Origin: Balanoglossus misakiensis
Taxonomy: Eukaryota; Hemichordata
Length of the DNA: 64,000 bases
Assembly (NCBI GenBank): GCA_040954595.2
Contig: CM082579.2
Coordinates: 8,184,001 to 8,248,000, forward strand
Direction of reading: 5' to 3'
The notes below the pieces were generated by a model. The model was not told where the DNA came from. It did no database searches and was given only the letters and a program-made list of their open reading frames with translations. The number at the start of each line of letters is the position of its first letter. The first letter of the stretch is position 1. Both the position numbers and the translations under genes were made by a program. Of the stretch, positions 35,833 through 50,042 are shown piece by piece.

Positions 35833-37399
35833 ATTTCTTTTGTTAGCTTGGTTGCACATACGCTGGTCCTAATCCTACATTGAATAATGGGCAAAGAGGG
35901 CTTGTTCCAACACAGTGTGGACTTTCTTGAATTATCCCGGATGTCTGCAATAAATGACAAAAATCGCAATTCTTTAGGTTTAGTTCATGCTGAATGCAGT
36001 GCTAGCTGTTGCATATATTGTTGACTAAATGCAAATTACGCTCAGGTGGTAGCAATGGCTGACGTTGCATTCTAACTCAACTGCAGCTGGCAGGAGGAAC
36101 CACCAGTAACTTTACAATGTAAACTTCCTCATTCTATTAAAGTCTGACCCGGAGTCTGACCAATATCTGGGTCTTCTGGCTCTCTACCAGTCAGTCTAAT
36201 GGTGGGTATTGTACCGACGTGGTCTGTCAAGAGAGAACTCCACCAACATTTTCAATGTTTTGTTTATGCCTCAGTGACGGACAACCATCACCGACGTTGT
36301 CTTGCTTTCTGGGGCCTCCATATAAGCTAGCTGCAGACACCGAACTCTGGCTGAGTTAATAAATTTAAAATAGAAGACGATTTGCAATAAAATAAGATAA
36401 AATACCCACCAGCGAGAAATGCAAGTCATCTGAGATTTGAGGCAGTAACGTTGAAGTGGCAGTGTGCTGTGCGAAATTCCATAAATTTGCAGTTTCTGCG
36501 ACGTGTTTTCGTCACGGTGGCAGACTAACAATCGACCAGATCGATACCAAGCGCCAAACGCCGCCCCGGGTCAATCGCAGGTCGCCAAACCAAACGCTCA
36601 CGTGTGTGTAGTTATAGTAGTCACGTGTCTATTAGACTCGTCGGGTCAATAATTCTCGGTCGCTGATCGAAACATTACCAGTTTACGTGTTGCGTTCGAC
36701 CGGGCCGATAGAATGAGTGCCATGTGGTAATTTTTACCAATTGGTGAAACAGTCACCTTCGTGTTTACTGAATCTCTCGAGATATGACATTCTTTTATAA
36801 TTGAGTATATAATGAGAGGTCAGTGGGTCGTGCAAAGTACGGTGTAGGATGCAGTATAATTTTATTTTGCGTCATAAATCTAAAATCCCCGAGAAATTTT
36901 GTCCTAATACGGATAATCTCAGTCATTAAATATCAGCTCATTTGCATAAGAAACAAACGGACTTCACAAAATTATGTTCTGGGCGACACAGACCGATTAA
37001 ACACTTCCCAATTTTTCATCAAAATTAATCAGTGAAAAACCTATGCGGTATATTCCTCTGCCCAGGCCTCCACAGCAGTTTAATTCACACGTCTCCGATG
37101 ACGTGATGTCAGCTTTATTAATTCATAACCCGACATGCATCATTTAAAGTAATGCATCGGAAATCATGTCTTTGCGCGTAAAGGGTGTCATTATAAAAGA
37201 GAATCTAAAATATTTAACGCCGATTCAAAAGGGTTTCACGCCTGAGACCATAGACTTGTCACTTTAGCGCAGGTAGTTTCAGAGCAGAAAATTGAAAGAT
37301 AAATGGATGTAATCAGTATTATGCATCAGCGGCACTGAATGCAGTGTGAAGAATTCCACAAACCATTACTGACACCCTCGTTGTATTTGCCAGAGTGAT
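35833..37399. other. Region upstream of the BTB gene
   Basis: It should hold the BTB gene 5' UTR and promoter. I see no convincing exon, tRNA or inverted-repeat element. A short open frame at 36271-36531 on the minus strand has no coding character. Confidence 0.4.
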
Positions 37400-37654
37400 T
37401 TATTTTCTGTGGTCTGTTCTAACTTCGAGTCCTTCCCGCGTGTCTCCGCCATATGGACCGCCGATTGCTATTGAGTATATAACGATCTCTTGGCCATCTT
37501 CCTCCATCTGTCGATCTGTCGGATTGAACTTCTTGCATCCGCAGATGTGACAACACAACTCTCCTATTCTCACGAAGAAAAAAGCGACTAACATAATCAA
37601 TAGCCCACTTCCAAACACCGCAAAGAAGAACACTCCGGGTCCAGCGTCCGCCAT
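37400..37654 (-). CDS. Small single-pass membrane protein, unrecognised
   Basis: 84 codons from an ATG that begins ATGGCGGAC, a typical strong animal start. The order is a short N-terminal segment (MADAGPG), one strongly hydrophobic helix at about residues 8-28, then a Cys-rich juxtamembrane motif (CCHICGCKK) that could be palmitoylated or bind metal. The hydrophilic C-tail is about 45 residues and includes IGGPYGGD. There is no clear cleavable signal peptide, so it is more likely a signal-anchored protein. AATAAA at 37399-37404 (minus strand) overlaps the stop codon. I do not recognise the family. It could be a lone ORF, a terminal exon or a true small integral membrane protein. Confidence 0.5.
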   Translation of the reverse strand: MADAGPGVFFFAVFGSGLLIMLVAFFFVRIGELCCHICGCKKFNPTDRQMEEDGQEIVIYSIAIGGPYGGDTREGLEVRTDHRK

Positions 37655-40576
37655 GATTCAGTGTGGTACATGGAACTACTGCATTAACAGTTCGTCGGAA
37701 TACCAGAGAAGTAACCAAAGTTATGAATCCCAACTGTATAAAGGAAAGAACCACAAAAGTTGAGTAAACTTTGAGGCATCAATAGATATGAGGCAGTTTA
37801 AAAATAACTCATTTTGTCACAGATTGAAGGTCATTGTCAACAGTTCAACTCCAAACAAACGTATTACATGTACATGTATAAAGGCAAGAAGAGCACTTGA
37901 ACGTCAAACATTATTTTGCGAGTAGTGATTCGCAACAACTGCATGTCAGTGTTCAGTTTAGTATTCGTCGAGTAAACACGTCGCAACGGGCCGGTCTGGC
38001 GACCATTCGCGGCGATTTACTGTCGACACATAGCAGGAAGCTACATGCTGGCGATTATCATAGATCTTTGAGTTTTGACAGATCTATCCAAATCTGTCAC
38101 CAGGAAGTCATTGGTATCGAAATCAGATGGCTTGGTTGAGGTCGGAGGAAAGCCGGCGGAAAAAAAAACTGTTACAGGCGCGAGGAATGACCCATGCATC
38201 TGAAATTATCGATCATCGTCCATATCTATACGTATATATGAGGTCGCACGATTTCTAGAAATCTTACATGATTAGGGTACATCGCCAACTGCGTTCTTCA
38301 CCTCCTTTGACCAATTATAGATTCATGACCCCCTGTCAACAAACTCAAAGCTCATCCTGTGGTAAAAGCCGACACAGACTAAGCCGAAACATACCAGAAT
38401 CTACACCTGTCGACCACTGCACTCAATAGGTATCTGCGGCGACGGTTGTGAATGTTCTTGGGGGGCAAGGCGGGCGGTCAGGTTCACAAAAGACGTCACT
38501 CGCCTCATGCATGCAGCAGTTCTTCCGCCCAATATCGATTACCCACCAAACGTACCTTGGACCCACACACTCTCGCACAAGTTTGTATTTTACATGTAGT
38601 AAATGTGGCGTTTTACGTTAGTCAGGTAAACACAAATCAATTGCCCATTTGCATGAAACCTGTATGACGTTACATCCTGGTATTTTATGGTGGTATGTTG
38701 TAGTCGGAATTCATCATTATGGCGGGACAGAAATTGGAAGTTTTGCTTGAAAGTGGGCCAGGCCTGCAGCGGCAATTCGGTACAGAATTCAAATAACACA
38801 GCTGCAGTTGAGTGTTTAATCAAAGTGATGGATTCGTACCAACTTGACGAGAATACCAGCCTGAGGATGCTAGGTCGTTTAGAGGTCATGACAATGGCTA
38901 ACCAGGATGAAAACAATATTTTCACTGCCGAGTATAACATCAATGGTTAAAACGCCGTTTTTTTTAATATGCACGGTAGTTTTAATTATTCAAGCATTTT
39001 ATTAAAGTAGATGTCTCAGAGAGCAGCTGTGCGTACGACCGATCAGGGTCACACGGTTCCAAAAACATTAATCCGACTTAAATTCCAAAATCATCTTGAA
39101 AGGAATTCCCCACTGCATTATAAACGTCGCTCTGACGCCTGGGAATTCTATGTCGTTATATCAGGGATGCGGCGTGTTAATGACTCGCAGCGGAATTCAC
39201 TACACCTGCGATGAACATGGACTTACACATTTGATTAGTCCGGTTGCACGGCGGGCGACCCACTGAAATGCCTTTAACCCACGTCCTATAGTGAAACAGT
39301 TAATTCTGCGAACGGCCCCATATCGAAGAAATATGAGCAGGTTGTTAATGCGAGTTAACATATTGAGATTGGAGGGAGGATCAGACATTTAAGGGTTTCT
39401 TTATATTTCAAGTGCATGTTCAAGACGTTAAATGAGAACTTACAGTTTGTGAATGTATAACGATAATTTCTTTGGTTATAATACAACAGTATCAGAGTTT
39501 ATCCGATCTATAGGAACGATTTTCTCCAGGAATTAGGATTTGTCCATTCACGGCGAGGCGTTAGTGCATGATGACAGTATTCTCGATCGTGCGTCTAAGC
39601 TTGGCCTGGCGATTAGCAGACCTCGTACCTCGGCCGTTTCCTTGAAAACCGCGCCAAAATTCATCATCTCTGGCAAATCTCTTTCCTGTGACGTATCACC
39701 TTGCCTCGCTCTGCATCACCGCATCTTGGGTACGGGAGAAATGGCTAGTCACACACGTGTTTAGTGTTTTTATGTGAATGTTAACCTGCCTGACCCCGTC
39801 TTGGCGATCAGAGTCTGACATCCATATTCCGCATTAAGCGAGCGGGGAGATACTAAATTTAGAATTCCTCCCGCCGCGCGCTGATTAGCCGCGCATTTAA
39901 GAGACTGTGCAGGTTAATTGAATCGTTTCGTTATCAGGCAACTGAATCGAGGCCCGCATGTTTCTTAACAATCGGAACAAATTGCCCGGGTTTCCGAGCT
40001 CAACTCCAGCCAGACGTTCGCATTGAAATTCAGAGCCCTCTGCCATCCCCGCCATGTCTGCATCGGACTCTCGGGCGACTGACTGATTTATTGCGCCGGC
40101 TAACACCTTTCTTCTGGCCGTCGGCTCCTAAGACTTTCAATTTAGGAAAATACACTTAAGACGATTAAGAAATCCAGACCTCTTGTCTTATCGATTTTTT
40201 TCCCAGTGATTCTGTCACGGCGAGAAGGGTGACGTGAAATAATGATGGATTGCCGGAGTTTTAACTGAAGGGCATCGATTGGATTCCTCATTTATTAAAT
40301 CGAATGTAAATACTGATGAGTAGAAGGACTTGGAAGTCAAACAGATTTCGCAGCCACGTCGGGCAGCAACGCCATACAATTGAAGCCATGAGAGGATTTT
40401 TTATGAATTCAATATTTATTTTGAAACTTGAAGCTATATATGCATCTCATCGACCCAAAACCTCACCGAAGATTAACATTATAGTTCGGGAAACCAATTA
40501 TCAATGAATTGTCGAATCGGTTGTTGAGTGAGTGATTGAGTGAGTGAGAGGGTTGTAGCTGTAGATAGATAGATAT

Positions 40577-40662
<86 letters not shown>

Positions 40663-42116
40663 CGATGATGGATGAATGAATGAATGAATGAATGAATGAA
40701 TGAATGAATGAATGAATGAATGAATGAGTGAGTGAGTGAATGAATGAATGAATGAATGAATGAGTGAGGGGTATTTTGCTAACCTTTCCTTGTTGGAATC
40801 ATCATGCAGAAAATCAACCAAAATATTAAAAAGAAGTAGTCTCAAAGAGTAAAGTCAGTAGATTGCGATTTATACAGCTGGTATTCTACAGACTAAAATT
40901 GAAATGAGTCTGTCGCTTTATTCACGGCCGACAATATCAATCTGTCACAATTTTGAATTCAGCGCTAATTAAATTTGTGATAATTGACGCGTGAGTTTGA
41001 TTAAAAATCTTCGAGACCGTGGCGTGTGAGCTCCCGGATGTTGGGGGTTGAAAGCCTTTTTCTTAGTTCACTGGCCACAGACTGACACAGACTGCAGATT
41101 AAGACTCGGGGTGACGGAGGAGCCTCAGCGCTCCCACGCAAAGCCAATAAAAACGCGGGCGATAAAACGCATTTCTCGCAAACAAGAAAAATCAGAACAG
41201 GTTGACAAATGAAATCGCTGTCACGACCCTCCATGACGGATTAGGGAGATGAAAATTGTTGTACACTGAGTGAGTTTTCAGACAAAATAGGCGAAGTATG
41301 AAAGATGAGACAGTCAGCTATTTTGAGATTATGAATTAGATATACATTTTTGAAGAGCATATCTCAATGCGAAACTGGCCGCAACAGCCAATCAGTTGCC
41401 GCCATCAAATATTATTTTGACGTGACCTTTAACCCCTGCGAATTATTTTGGCGATTCCAGTCATGCGTTGTGTGATATCTCTGGTCGTGTCTTTTTTACC
41501 TTAATTGAGCGTCTCCATGGGCCATGTTAATATATACATTTAGCTGCCAACTGTGTGTGTATTCAGTTAATCGCGTGGCTGTAGTCACGAGCACGGCTCT
41601 TATTGCGCATGCACATCACATCCAGGTAATCTACGATCTGTCGCGGCAGCAGAAGTCGAAATCCCTCCCTATACGCTCGCTTTCGCGCGGTGCCGGAACT
41701 CGGCGGGAAAAGAATCCGCCCGGAAGACAGAGCAATAACATCGCGGAGTTTTGGGGATAAAATACTGTTTTTGTAGACTAGACAGGTAGCAGGGTCATCG
41801 ACACCGAAAATCAGTCTGTACCTTGGATTTTATGACGCAGTAAATCCCGGGAGTAATTTCAACCGATTTCCACAATTGCCACACCGAGCAGAATTCGAAT
41901 TCAACTGTCGACGGCAGTTTTATTTACCACCGGTACGACGCCAAATCAACGCGGGTTGAATGTGACGAGTGCGTTCGTCTTCAGTTGTGATGGTCTGATT
42001 CCTAGCCGGTGCAGCGATCCAATATTATTCGCGATATCGCCCAAAACCGTCAGGCAATAAGTTTTCGTCTCGGCTGCACGCGATTCTGCCGGACGGCTCT
42101 CCCGCCAAACTTCTCG
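37655..42116. other. Gap between the small membrane gene and DOMON gene 2
   Basis: No exon is supported. The stretch is moderately AT-rich with scattered CpG and includes the GATA/TGAA microsatellite at 40563-40769. The final few hundred bases (about 41600-42116) are richer in CpG and probably contain the DOMON gene 2 promoter and 5' UTR. Confidence 0.4.
40563..40769. repeat. Compound GATA / TGAA microsatellite
   Basis: An almost uninterrupted (GATA)n of about 100 bases (to about 40662) is followed after a short spacer by (TGAA)n with two TGAG interruptions. The minus strand gives an artefactual Ile/Ser/Tyr-repeat reading frame here. Confidence 0.97.
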
Positions 42117-45100
42117 ATGACGTCACTTTGGAGCCTGTTCGCATTTTCGCTTTATGCCCTCCTCCCGGAGTCAGTCGATGCCGGCGGAATCTGGATATCG
42201 GCCAAGGGGTGCGGGGTCAAGAAGGGGTGCGTGTTTTGGCCCCCAGGCTGTCGGGAGCTGGGATGCGAAATCCTGTTCACGTTCGAAGAGGCAATCACGA
42301 AAGATGTGATTCATTTCGAGTTGCAGTCAAAATCAACTGGATGGGTAGCGGTGGGGTTTTCCTATGATATGCATATGGTAAGTTATATCCACGTATTTTT
42401 CATGTTTGAATATATGAGGTGAAGTTTAATATCTTTCCGCTAGTAATAATACTATCAGGCAATGTTTTAATGTTATGAAAATATGAAGTCTGTTCACGAG
42501 AATCTTACCATTAAATGAGACTTAGACACACCCTTTTAACCAGACATGTATGCGGGCATAATTTATGAGCTAGAACCGATTGCAATATTTTAACAAATAT
42601 ATTCTACTCCCCCGATATTTTGAAACGTCGCCATAACCTGTACATATACGTGTATATACTAGTATTCCGCAGTCAGAAAGACACATGCAAAGAAGGTCAG
42701 ATCTCATACGTGTGGACTCACTCATATGGAACCTCTAAGATTCCCCAAAACACATGATGCGCTGCTCATGGCTAAATGATGTCGGGTTTCATTCACATTC
42801 GATAGTATTGTCCGTGTTGGTTTTGCATTATTCACAAAACTTATGTGTCGAACGTGATCGAGGGGTTTGCATGCGTTTTTTTCAATGGAGGCCGTTTTAC
42901 ATGAACAAGCGCGATGAAGGCACTACATGCGTATCACGGCGATATCCGTGTCTTAAGCAGGCATTTAAGAAAGCACATCCGGCGGTGACCACTCGACTCA
43001 AATATTAACAGCAAAAGTATGCATTGCGGGTGTTAAGTGCACGTATCGATTGCGAATTAGAGAAATAACGACGAAATCCGAGGGAATCATTGGCATTTCG
43101 TGAGTGTTATTAGCAATACGGTCAGAGAACAGCTGTATATACACATACCTGTACTACTTGCATGGTAAATGCAAGTCAATGTTATATCAGGCGCGTGTAC
43201 ATACGGTAACTTACTGCTATGGTTATCGGTTCGCCTTTGCTGAATTCGACTTACGAGAAAACAAACCATGTAAATTTCAAAAATCGTTCTGCCCTAAACT
43301 CTCATCTGGGGGTCTCGGGAAACTGTCTTCATTTCCGGTGAGACATTAAAGCTCTTACTATTAAGTCCATTTTAGACCCAGTTTCAACATTTTTGTTTTG
43401 AGTTAGACTGACCCAGTATAGTCGTTTGGCTTTTATCCTTTATAAAGATTCTTAACTGATTCAGTTTTTCGCCGTCTCGTAATTTTGCTCTTTCCAGCTG
43501 ACAAGCCGGTACAGCTGTTAGAACCGCAGCTAAATCTTCGTTCGACAGCTTCAGATCGGTTATTAACGATCCATCACTCCCCGCGCGATCGGCATTCAGC
43601 GCCTCGGTCTACACTGATTCCTCGGGGCTCCAGTGCAGATGAAGTATCATGCCCCGAATCAACAAAATCTCGCCGATATCATTTTCACCGTTGCCAGCTG
43701 AGGCAACAACGGCGTTGAGCCGACAGTAATGGCCCGTTTATTATTTATCTCGAGATATACATAAAATATCAGGCTGGGGAATCGTTCACCGGCGCAGAAT
43801 AGTCCTAAATGACATCTTATATAAACTCAAATCAATCACAACCGAAGGCTGAAGATCTGATGGCAGTTGCTGAAATACATACCAGCCTTTCGAGACACAC
43901 TTTGCAGTTTTGCACTTCACGAGAAATGACAAGAGCTATTTGCGCTCAGTGTATATGCACTCAGAGGTGATGTGTGGGAGATGAAGTTCGAACAGCTCTC
44001 CAAGCAAGACATCCGCATTCATTCTGTCATTGGAAAAGAACCGGTGTTGTTCGATTCGTTCACAGGAGATAAATAAAACTGGCTTCAGTAAAACAAACAT
44101 GTTTTTAATAGTAGAATTAAAGAGAACACACTTAACAAATAGCGCTTCCCACACAAAATTGTATACAGCTACCGTGTGTATAATACAGCGCTGTGTCACA
44201 AAGTGAGATCCCCACCACCACCACCACCACCACCAGATCACTATGCAGTGGCGATACTCCAGTTTACAGAAGGAAATCTTTTCAAATCTCATTATCTCAT
44301 TTTCTTCGCAAAGCACGACGTGTCTAATTTTAATCAATATAAATCCTGACCCGCTAACCACTGAATTATGTAAATCGTTACATAACCCGACATTTCTTTT
44401 TTTCGAATTCAAAATTATGTTTCATTGCCGACTCAAGGCCCGCCGACAACAAATTGCATCCGCGCAATTTGCTGCTCAGCAAGATGGGATGAAAAGTGCG
44501 CACTGTGTTGAAAATTTCGTAAAATATTCATGCAATGCAATTTTATCTTATTTTCAATTAATTGATTTCGAGTTATCGTTCCGCACTTAATAAGTACTCT
44601 GTGTGTGATTGCATTAGCTGCTGTACACTAGAATTCTGTCTTGTCCCTCGTACTGCGAATATTACAACCCCTCATCCCGTAACGCGCGGGGGGGGGGGGG
44701 GGTATCACGCATTGCGCTCCGATGTATGTGTGTGGATGTCTTAGGAAACATTTTCTGACGCCTTGTTACGTTTCCCCCCGAAGGGTCATGACGACGTGTA
44801 TTCCTGTGTCAACGTGAACGAAACGGTGCATCTGAGAAGGTCATACAACCAACAACACAGAAACCACAGGCAAACGTTGGTAAGATAAATCTCGCTAGCA
44901 ATTTAAAGCTGGTGAGGGTATCATTACTACTAACAGACTGCATGATTGTATAGCCCTAGTTTTAGTTGCACAGTCGAGCTTGTGCGCGGTGTCCCCAACT
45001 TGAACTTGATCCCGATTTTCCAGGGACATTTCATGCAAATGAGTAGAACACCTACAACATCTGAATGTATGTTGTCAAAGAATTCGTGCCCTTTTGGCCA

Positions 45101-46591
45101 GTTTACAACCTTAGTAGACCATATTCCGAACTCCGCGAGATCTCGCGTGTCAAGGCAGTTTGTAGGGGAGGGCATTCTCGTGAGCCACACAGGCCAGACA
45201 GCGTATGGCCCATCGTGTTAAAGGGCACGAAAGTTAGAGAAACCCGTTGCTAGGGTGATTAACCGAGATCTCGCAGTGACCGGCCGGAAAATCAGCCATT
45301 CTATGTATATACGTCTACACCTTGACGTTTTCATTTTGTCCTTCTCAAGTACGGCGTGACTCACCAGGAAGGTTTCTACGCCGATGGTTTTATATCCTGT
45401 CGATTTACTCGAACTAAGGCGGTCCAACAACTCGACGTGAATATGTTTGGTTTCTACCAGTCGTGGTATCTGTTGTTACCGCATGGACCAGTAGACATCC
45501 AAACAGGTGAGGGCGTTATCTCGCAAACATCGATGGCGCAGTCCAAATTTTCTGTTCACGGGGGTCTTCCCAGAGAAAATCTATCACGCACATATACAGT
45601 ACGTTCTAAAGCATTGTTACTGTCCCGAAATTTAAAGACTTTGAAGAATGAAGATAATCATGTCCAAATGTGGAAAAAAAACGTTATTACACCAGATTTT
45701 TTCGAAAGTGTGATATCTTATTATAATACATGTACATCTTTATGATTTCATTATTGTTTTGAACGATGATCACTCGCCTAAACTTCTTCTTATCTTTACC
45801 AATTGTACTGACAGTTCAATCATCCTATTTTTGAGAAAACTACAAAATTGTTTAAAAACTTTCGTACGAATGGAGTTTTGTAGTCGTCGGTGGTGGCGAT
45901 GTCAATGTGTCACTGATAACATACACCACGTTTACGTGCACAGCGAACGTGTGGTTCGAAGGGAATAGCTTATCATGGACGGTATACATGTAGGCTATAT
46001 GCTTCCACATCGTCTTGAATGCCCATGTCGTAGATTAGAGAGAGAGAGGAAAACATCTAAAACTACATTCCCCACACAAATTCCCGTTCACTTCAGGTAG
46101 AATGAAGCCTCACATAGGTATGCCCGTCGTATCTTCTCAAAAGATTCTCCTGTCGTCCACCCAGCATAAGATTTTCAACGTAGAGATAGCGCACGACGCC
46201 CAGCATTCCTATCTCAACAAACGTCCCGGCGCCTCTGATTCCCGCCACCCGGGGAACAGAACGATCACAGGTAAGCGTACCGCGTGCTGTCTTCTAGTCG
46301 TGTAGACAGTCTTAGATTATAATCATTCGATGAAAGATTTTGAGGGCGGTACCTCTAACTCAAGGGAGTCCTGGACAGTGGATGAAAATGCCCGAATGCA
46401 CACTGAATGCAAATTGCACATACATGTACACACCTTGGTACACACATACATTCCTCCGGTCCACTCATTCCATAATAAGCAGAAGCTCCCTTACAAAACC
46501 CTATTAAAATTTCCTCTGTTCGTTTTCAGGGCTTGCTATCTTATGCATAGGCTGTATTCTGTCCGTGACCTTCCCCGCTATCATCGGGTAG
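42117..46591 (+). CDS. Secreted single-DOMON protein 2 with C-terminal GPI-like tail
   Basis: Five exons, 42117-42377, 44784-44879, 45350-45506, 46097-46270 and 46530-46591, join in phases 0, 0, 1, 1 to about 249 residues. The start at 42117 (MTSLWSLFAF) gives a signal peptide of about 23 residues. Longer in-frame codons upstream are probably 5' UTR. The DOMON domain has GC...GCVFWPPGC...LGC, GWVAVGFSYDMHM (exon 1 again ends on the Met codon) and DGFISCRFTR. The C-terminal exon is almost entirely hydrophobic (LAILCIGCILSVTF...), a probable GPI-anchor signal, and potential N-glycosylation sites are present. Exon 3 is 157 bp, the same length as in DOMON gene 1. It is a paralogue of the genes at 30564 and 52282. 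Intron 1 is 2.4 kb, and intron regions carry a 15-G run (44688-44702) and a CCA repeat (44209-44236). Confidence 0.85.
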
Positions 46592-49500
46592 ATCCTCAGG
46601 TGAACTTGCCCTCCGCGCGGGTGAGACAGTCCCTCCAGGATCACGACATCGAAGACAAGCAATAACCTCAGCCCACCTCGTAGTAGTGATTTTGTTCAGT
46701 CTGAAACTTGGATTTGTGTGCAACGGGTAGAATTACAGTCGGTTCATTATCGGGTTCCCATTATGCTGATATCACTGCTTGCCCGTTTGTCGTTTATTTT
46801 TGTACCCTTACTGGTAATACGAGTGGAGATCTCCGTGTTTTCCGTTTAACTGTACTAGCCTCTTGGCCTAGATATAGACCCACGCACCGCTTTCACCGAG
46901 CACGCCATGGAAAAGCTTATTGTACACAGAGCAACCAAACCCCGTGACCTGGACGTGCCCTTTCAGCGCACTAAACACAAAGCTGTAGACTGATCCCATT
47001 TTATTTTTGCTGATCACGGGCGGACTGATCGCAAAAGCGACTGGTAGTGTCTTTTGTGTCATTATTCTCCGGTGATCTATGTTGGAATGATTTTTCTCAG
47101 ACTTGACCAGGATGAAAACAAACACGGCCATTTGCAGTCTTGACCAATCCAACGCAGTCGCATCGTCATGAATTTGAGGAGTAAAATTGGCCCAGTAAAA
47201 GGGACACAAGTCGATCAAGAAGGATGTGGGATGTTAGTGTTTAAAAGTGCAACCTTCACACTCAGACTGGATACGTGTCGAAGTGTTATCATCCTTCTTC
47301 CAGGCTGAAATAATAGTCATTTATTTGAAATGGAAATGCGCGTATCTCCTAATCAATGGAAACCGTGTGTAATCAAATATCTGAAAAAAATGTGATATTT
47401 CCGAATCGTAGAGCATCATGTATAAATACCGGGAACGGGGGGACTACTTCCAGTTACAGACAAAACGTCACACGCCACTGGAGTATGTGCTGGGATCTAT
47501 AACTGGCGTCTCACGTTTCTTTAGATCACATGATGATGACACTATGCATGACGTCATGTCATGTCACGGGATGGTTTGGTGATCGCAACACGCCAATCAT
47601 TTATATTTGAACAGGCCTGTCTGGTCAGAGAGTGTTACCTTGCCAGGTTGTCTATGTGGTGACCGGTTGAGAGTATGAATTTAGGTGATGATTGTGACAT
47701 TTCGTTCCATCGCCGACATTCAGCATGCACTGTATGTGTTTATTGCAGTTCTAATGCAAAAGGCAAATAAAGAATACTAGTATGTACAAATCATAACGAA
47801 TATAGTGAGCATTGTGACATTTGAGATTTTAGGAGAATGAAATGAATGCATGTTCATTATTAAATCCGACCTTTAGGACATCTTAGGTACAACAGCAGAC
47901 TAAATATTGCATGGTGTCAAACTCTTTCCGAAGTCTTAAAGAACAGCGTCTGTTGCACAATACAATTCGCTTGCTGTACAAGAACACGATATTTGTCTCT
48001 CTTCCCGTGGAATTCACTGAGAATTGGTAGAGACCCCAATTCTAATGTTGCCATTTTCATAAAACTTTGCATATAATTAATTATATCTCGGTAAAAAAAA
48101 TGAAATTCCTCTGGTCACCTTGCTTGATTGGAAGAATATAAAACAAGTGAAACCCATTGCGTTCGACCTCGACCGAAGCCTTCCCTCCCCTCAACCCTAA
48201 AACGGGTCGAAGGATTTACGCTTTGACCCCCACACGTTCCATATCGGTACCAGTTCTGATTGATGGTACGCTGTATGTATATTAATATATTGTTGTGGGA
48301 TATGTACTGTTTGCGTACCCATCGCCGAAACAGACGACCGCTTTTCACCCTGAGGTGAGGCCATTCAGCGCGGTCCGTCTGCGGTACTGCCTGGCACGGC
48401 GCTCGCCGGGACACAATAGCGAAGATGGAATGTAGTCCGTGAAGGTCAGAACGGGTCAGCGATACCTACATTACGTATAACTCGTGTGCCAATAACATTG
48501 TTTTCATAATTACTGTCACCTTCGCGTTTAAAGATGGGCGTCTGAAGCACTGCATTTCGAATTAAGAACGGGATTGCTGACTTGGAAATACAAATATGAA
48601 GTGGCAAACATTGCACATGGTACACGTTTGTTAAAGAGACCCTGTCTGTAACTTTTGATGATTATTTCACTATTTTTGTTCTATTCAACAACTACTGTTT
48701 CTTGTTCTACTCACTACAACACGCCTAGGTGCCAAGTATTGAGATTCTAAACAAAGTATGTAGGCATGTAAAGTGCCAGGTCATTGTTGATATTCGAAAT
48801 AAAGTCCGGACTAAAATGCAGTTGTCAACAATAAAACATACATGTATTGACTGTGGCGATAAGCTAAATACTTGGGCATATCAACATGATGTGGGGAGTA
48901 GAACAAGAAACTGTAGGAGACACACAGAACACAAATACTGAAAATATTATCAAAAATTACAGGTACTCCGCCTTTAAAAACGACTATCGAGACATACCAT
49001 CTAAAGAAATTCCAAACATATAGAATTCCCAGGACAAACATTTCTGTGCTCCAGTAAAAAATTGTACCAGTCACAAATTTCCGTGGGCGCTGTGACTTTG
49101 TTAGTTGGCATAATAATTTAATCACATCATAGTATTGCACAGCAAATAAAGAGCAATAAATATACATGTACACATCACGAGGTTGTCAGCCAACCACATT
49201 TACGTTTAACAAGTCAAATTTATCTCATGACAGTTGACCAAATTTGGCCATCCTGCTGTCAATAGCATAATTTCCTTTGTTCAGGAGGACGCTTTCTCCC
49301 CTAACAAGCTGCCGTGATTATTATTGAAACTCAATGGCGTATTGTGTCTGAGAATCAACAGTGGCACCCCCGGTAGGTGAAAGGACACTGGTGCTGGATG
49401 TACTCCGTTACTTAGCAGTCATCTGTGATAAGAACATAGGCCGTCTGTCCTCTCGCTTCAGGTAAGCAAAATGCGTTACAGAAATTCTTGTTGGTGACTG

Positions 49501-49959
49501 GGCGGTTGGCAGCCCGTCGTTAAACTGTCTGACGGCTGAAACCGGCTGTAGGCTTTTCTTTACTCAACAAACTTCAACGGCCTGGTAAATTAGTGTATAA
49601 TGGCATGGGGCTACGCCTGTCTGCCATTGCTGAGAAATTGGTTTGGATACGGTCACGGAACGGTCACGTTCATAAGCGTCTTTCATATACGCGGTCGTAC
49701 GTACAAGCAATGAGTCGACACTATCTTCTGTCTCTGTAAAAATTTGAGTTGATAGGTTTTCGAATCTGGATCCGTCACGCGTATCTAAACAAATGCGAAG
49801 CCGGTCTACGTCTGAAGCAAACTCTTGGGCGTGACCGTCGAAGCCATGGCCATATTGCATGTACGCGATCATATCGTCTGACACAGTAAACACACTCCAG
49901 AGTACACTCAAACGGTTCCTTTGTCATAATATTCATGTTAAATATTTAAAGTTTCACCC

Positions 49960-50042
49960 TTAACGCTTTCACCTCGACTACCCTCATTAGAGGATCAACT
50001 TTACCGTAGATTTGGGCCAAACCATAATGGTGAAAGGGTTAA
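49960..50042 (+). mobile_element. Small terminal-inverted-repeat element copy
   Basis: It begins TTAACGCTTTCACC and ends GGTGAAAGGGTTAA, inverted repeats with one mismatch. It has AGATTTGGGCCAAACCATAA inside the right end, shared with the copy at 17222. 83 bp, non-coding. Confidence 0.65.

Noticed and set aside
40501-40845. Ile/His/Ser/Tyr-repeat protein on the minus strand
   Set aside because: Translation of the GATA/TGAA microsatellite.
41001-41234. 77-codon minus-strand frame with ATG
   Set aside because: No motif or neighbour exon. The CpG-rich region more likely belongs to the DOMON gene 2 upstream region.
49564-49911. 115-codon minus-strand frame
   Set aside because: Hydrophilic and plausible-looking, but the apparent start is not ATG, there is no partner exon and no recognised motif. 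Kept only as a remark.
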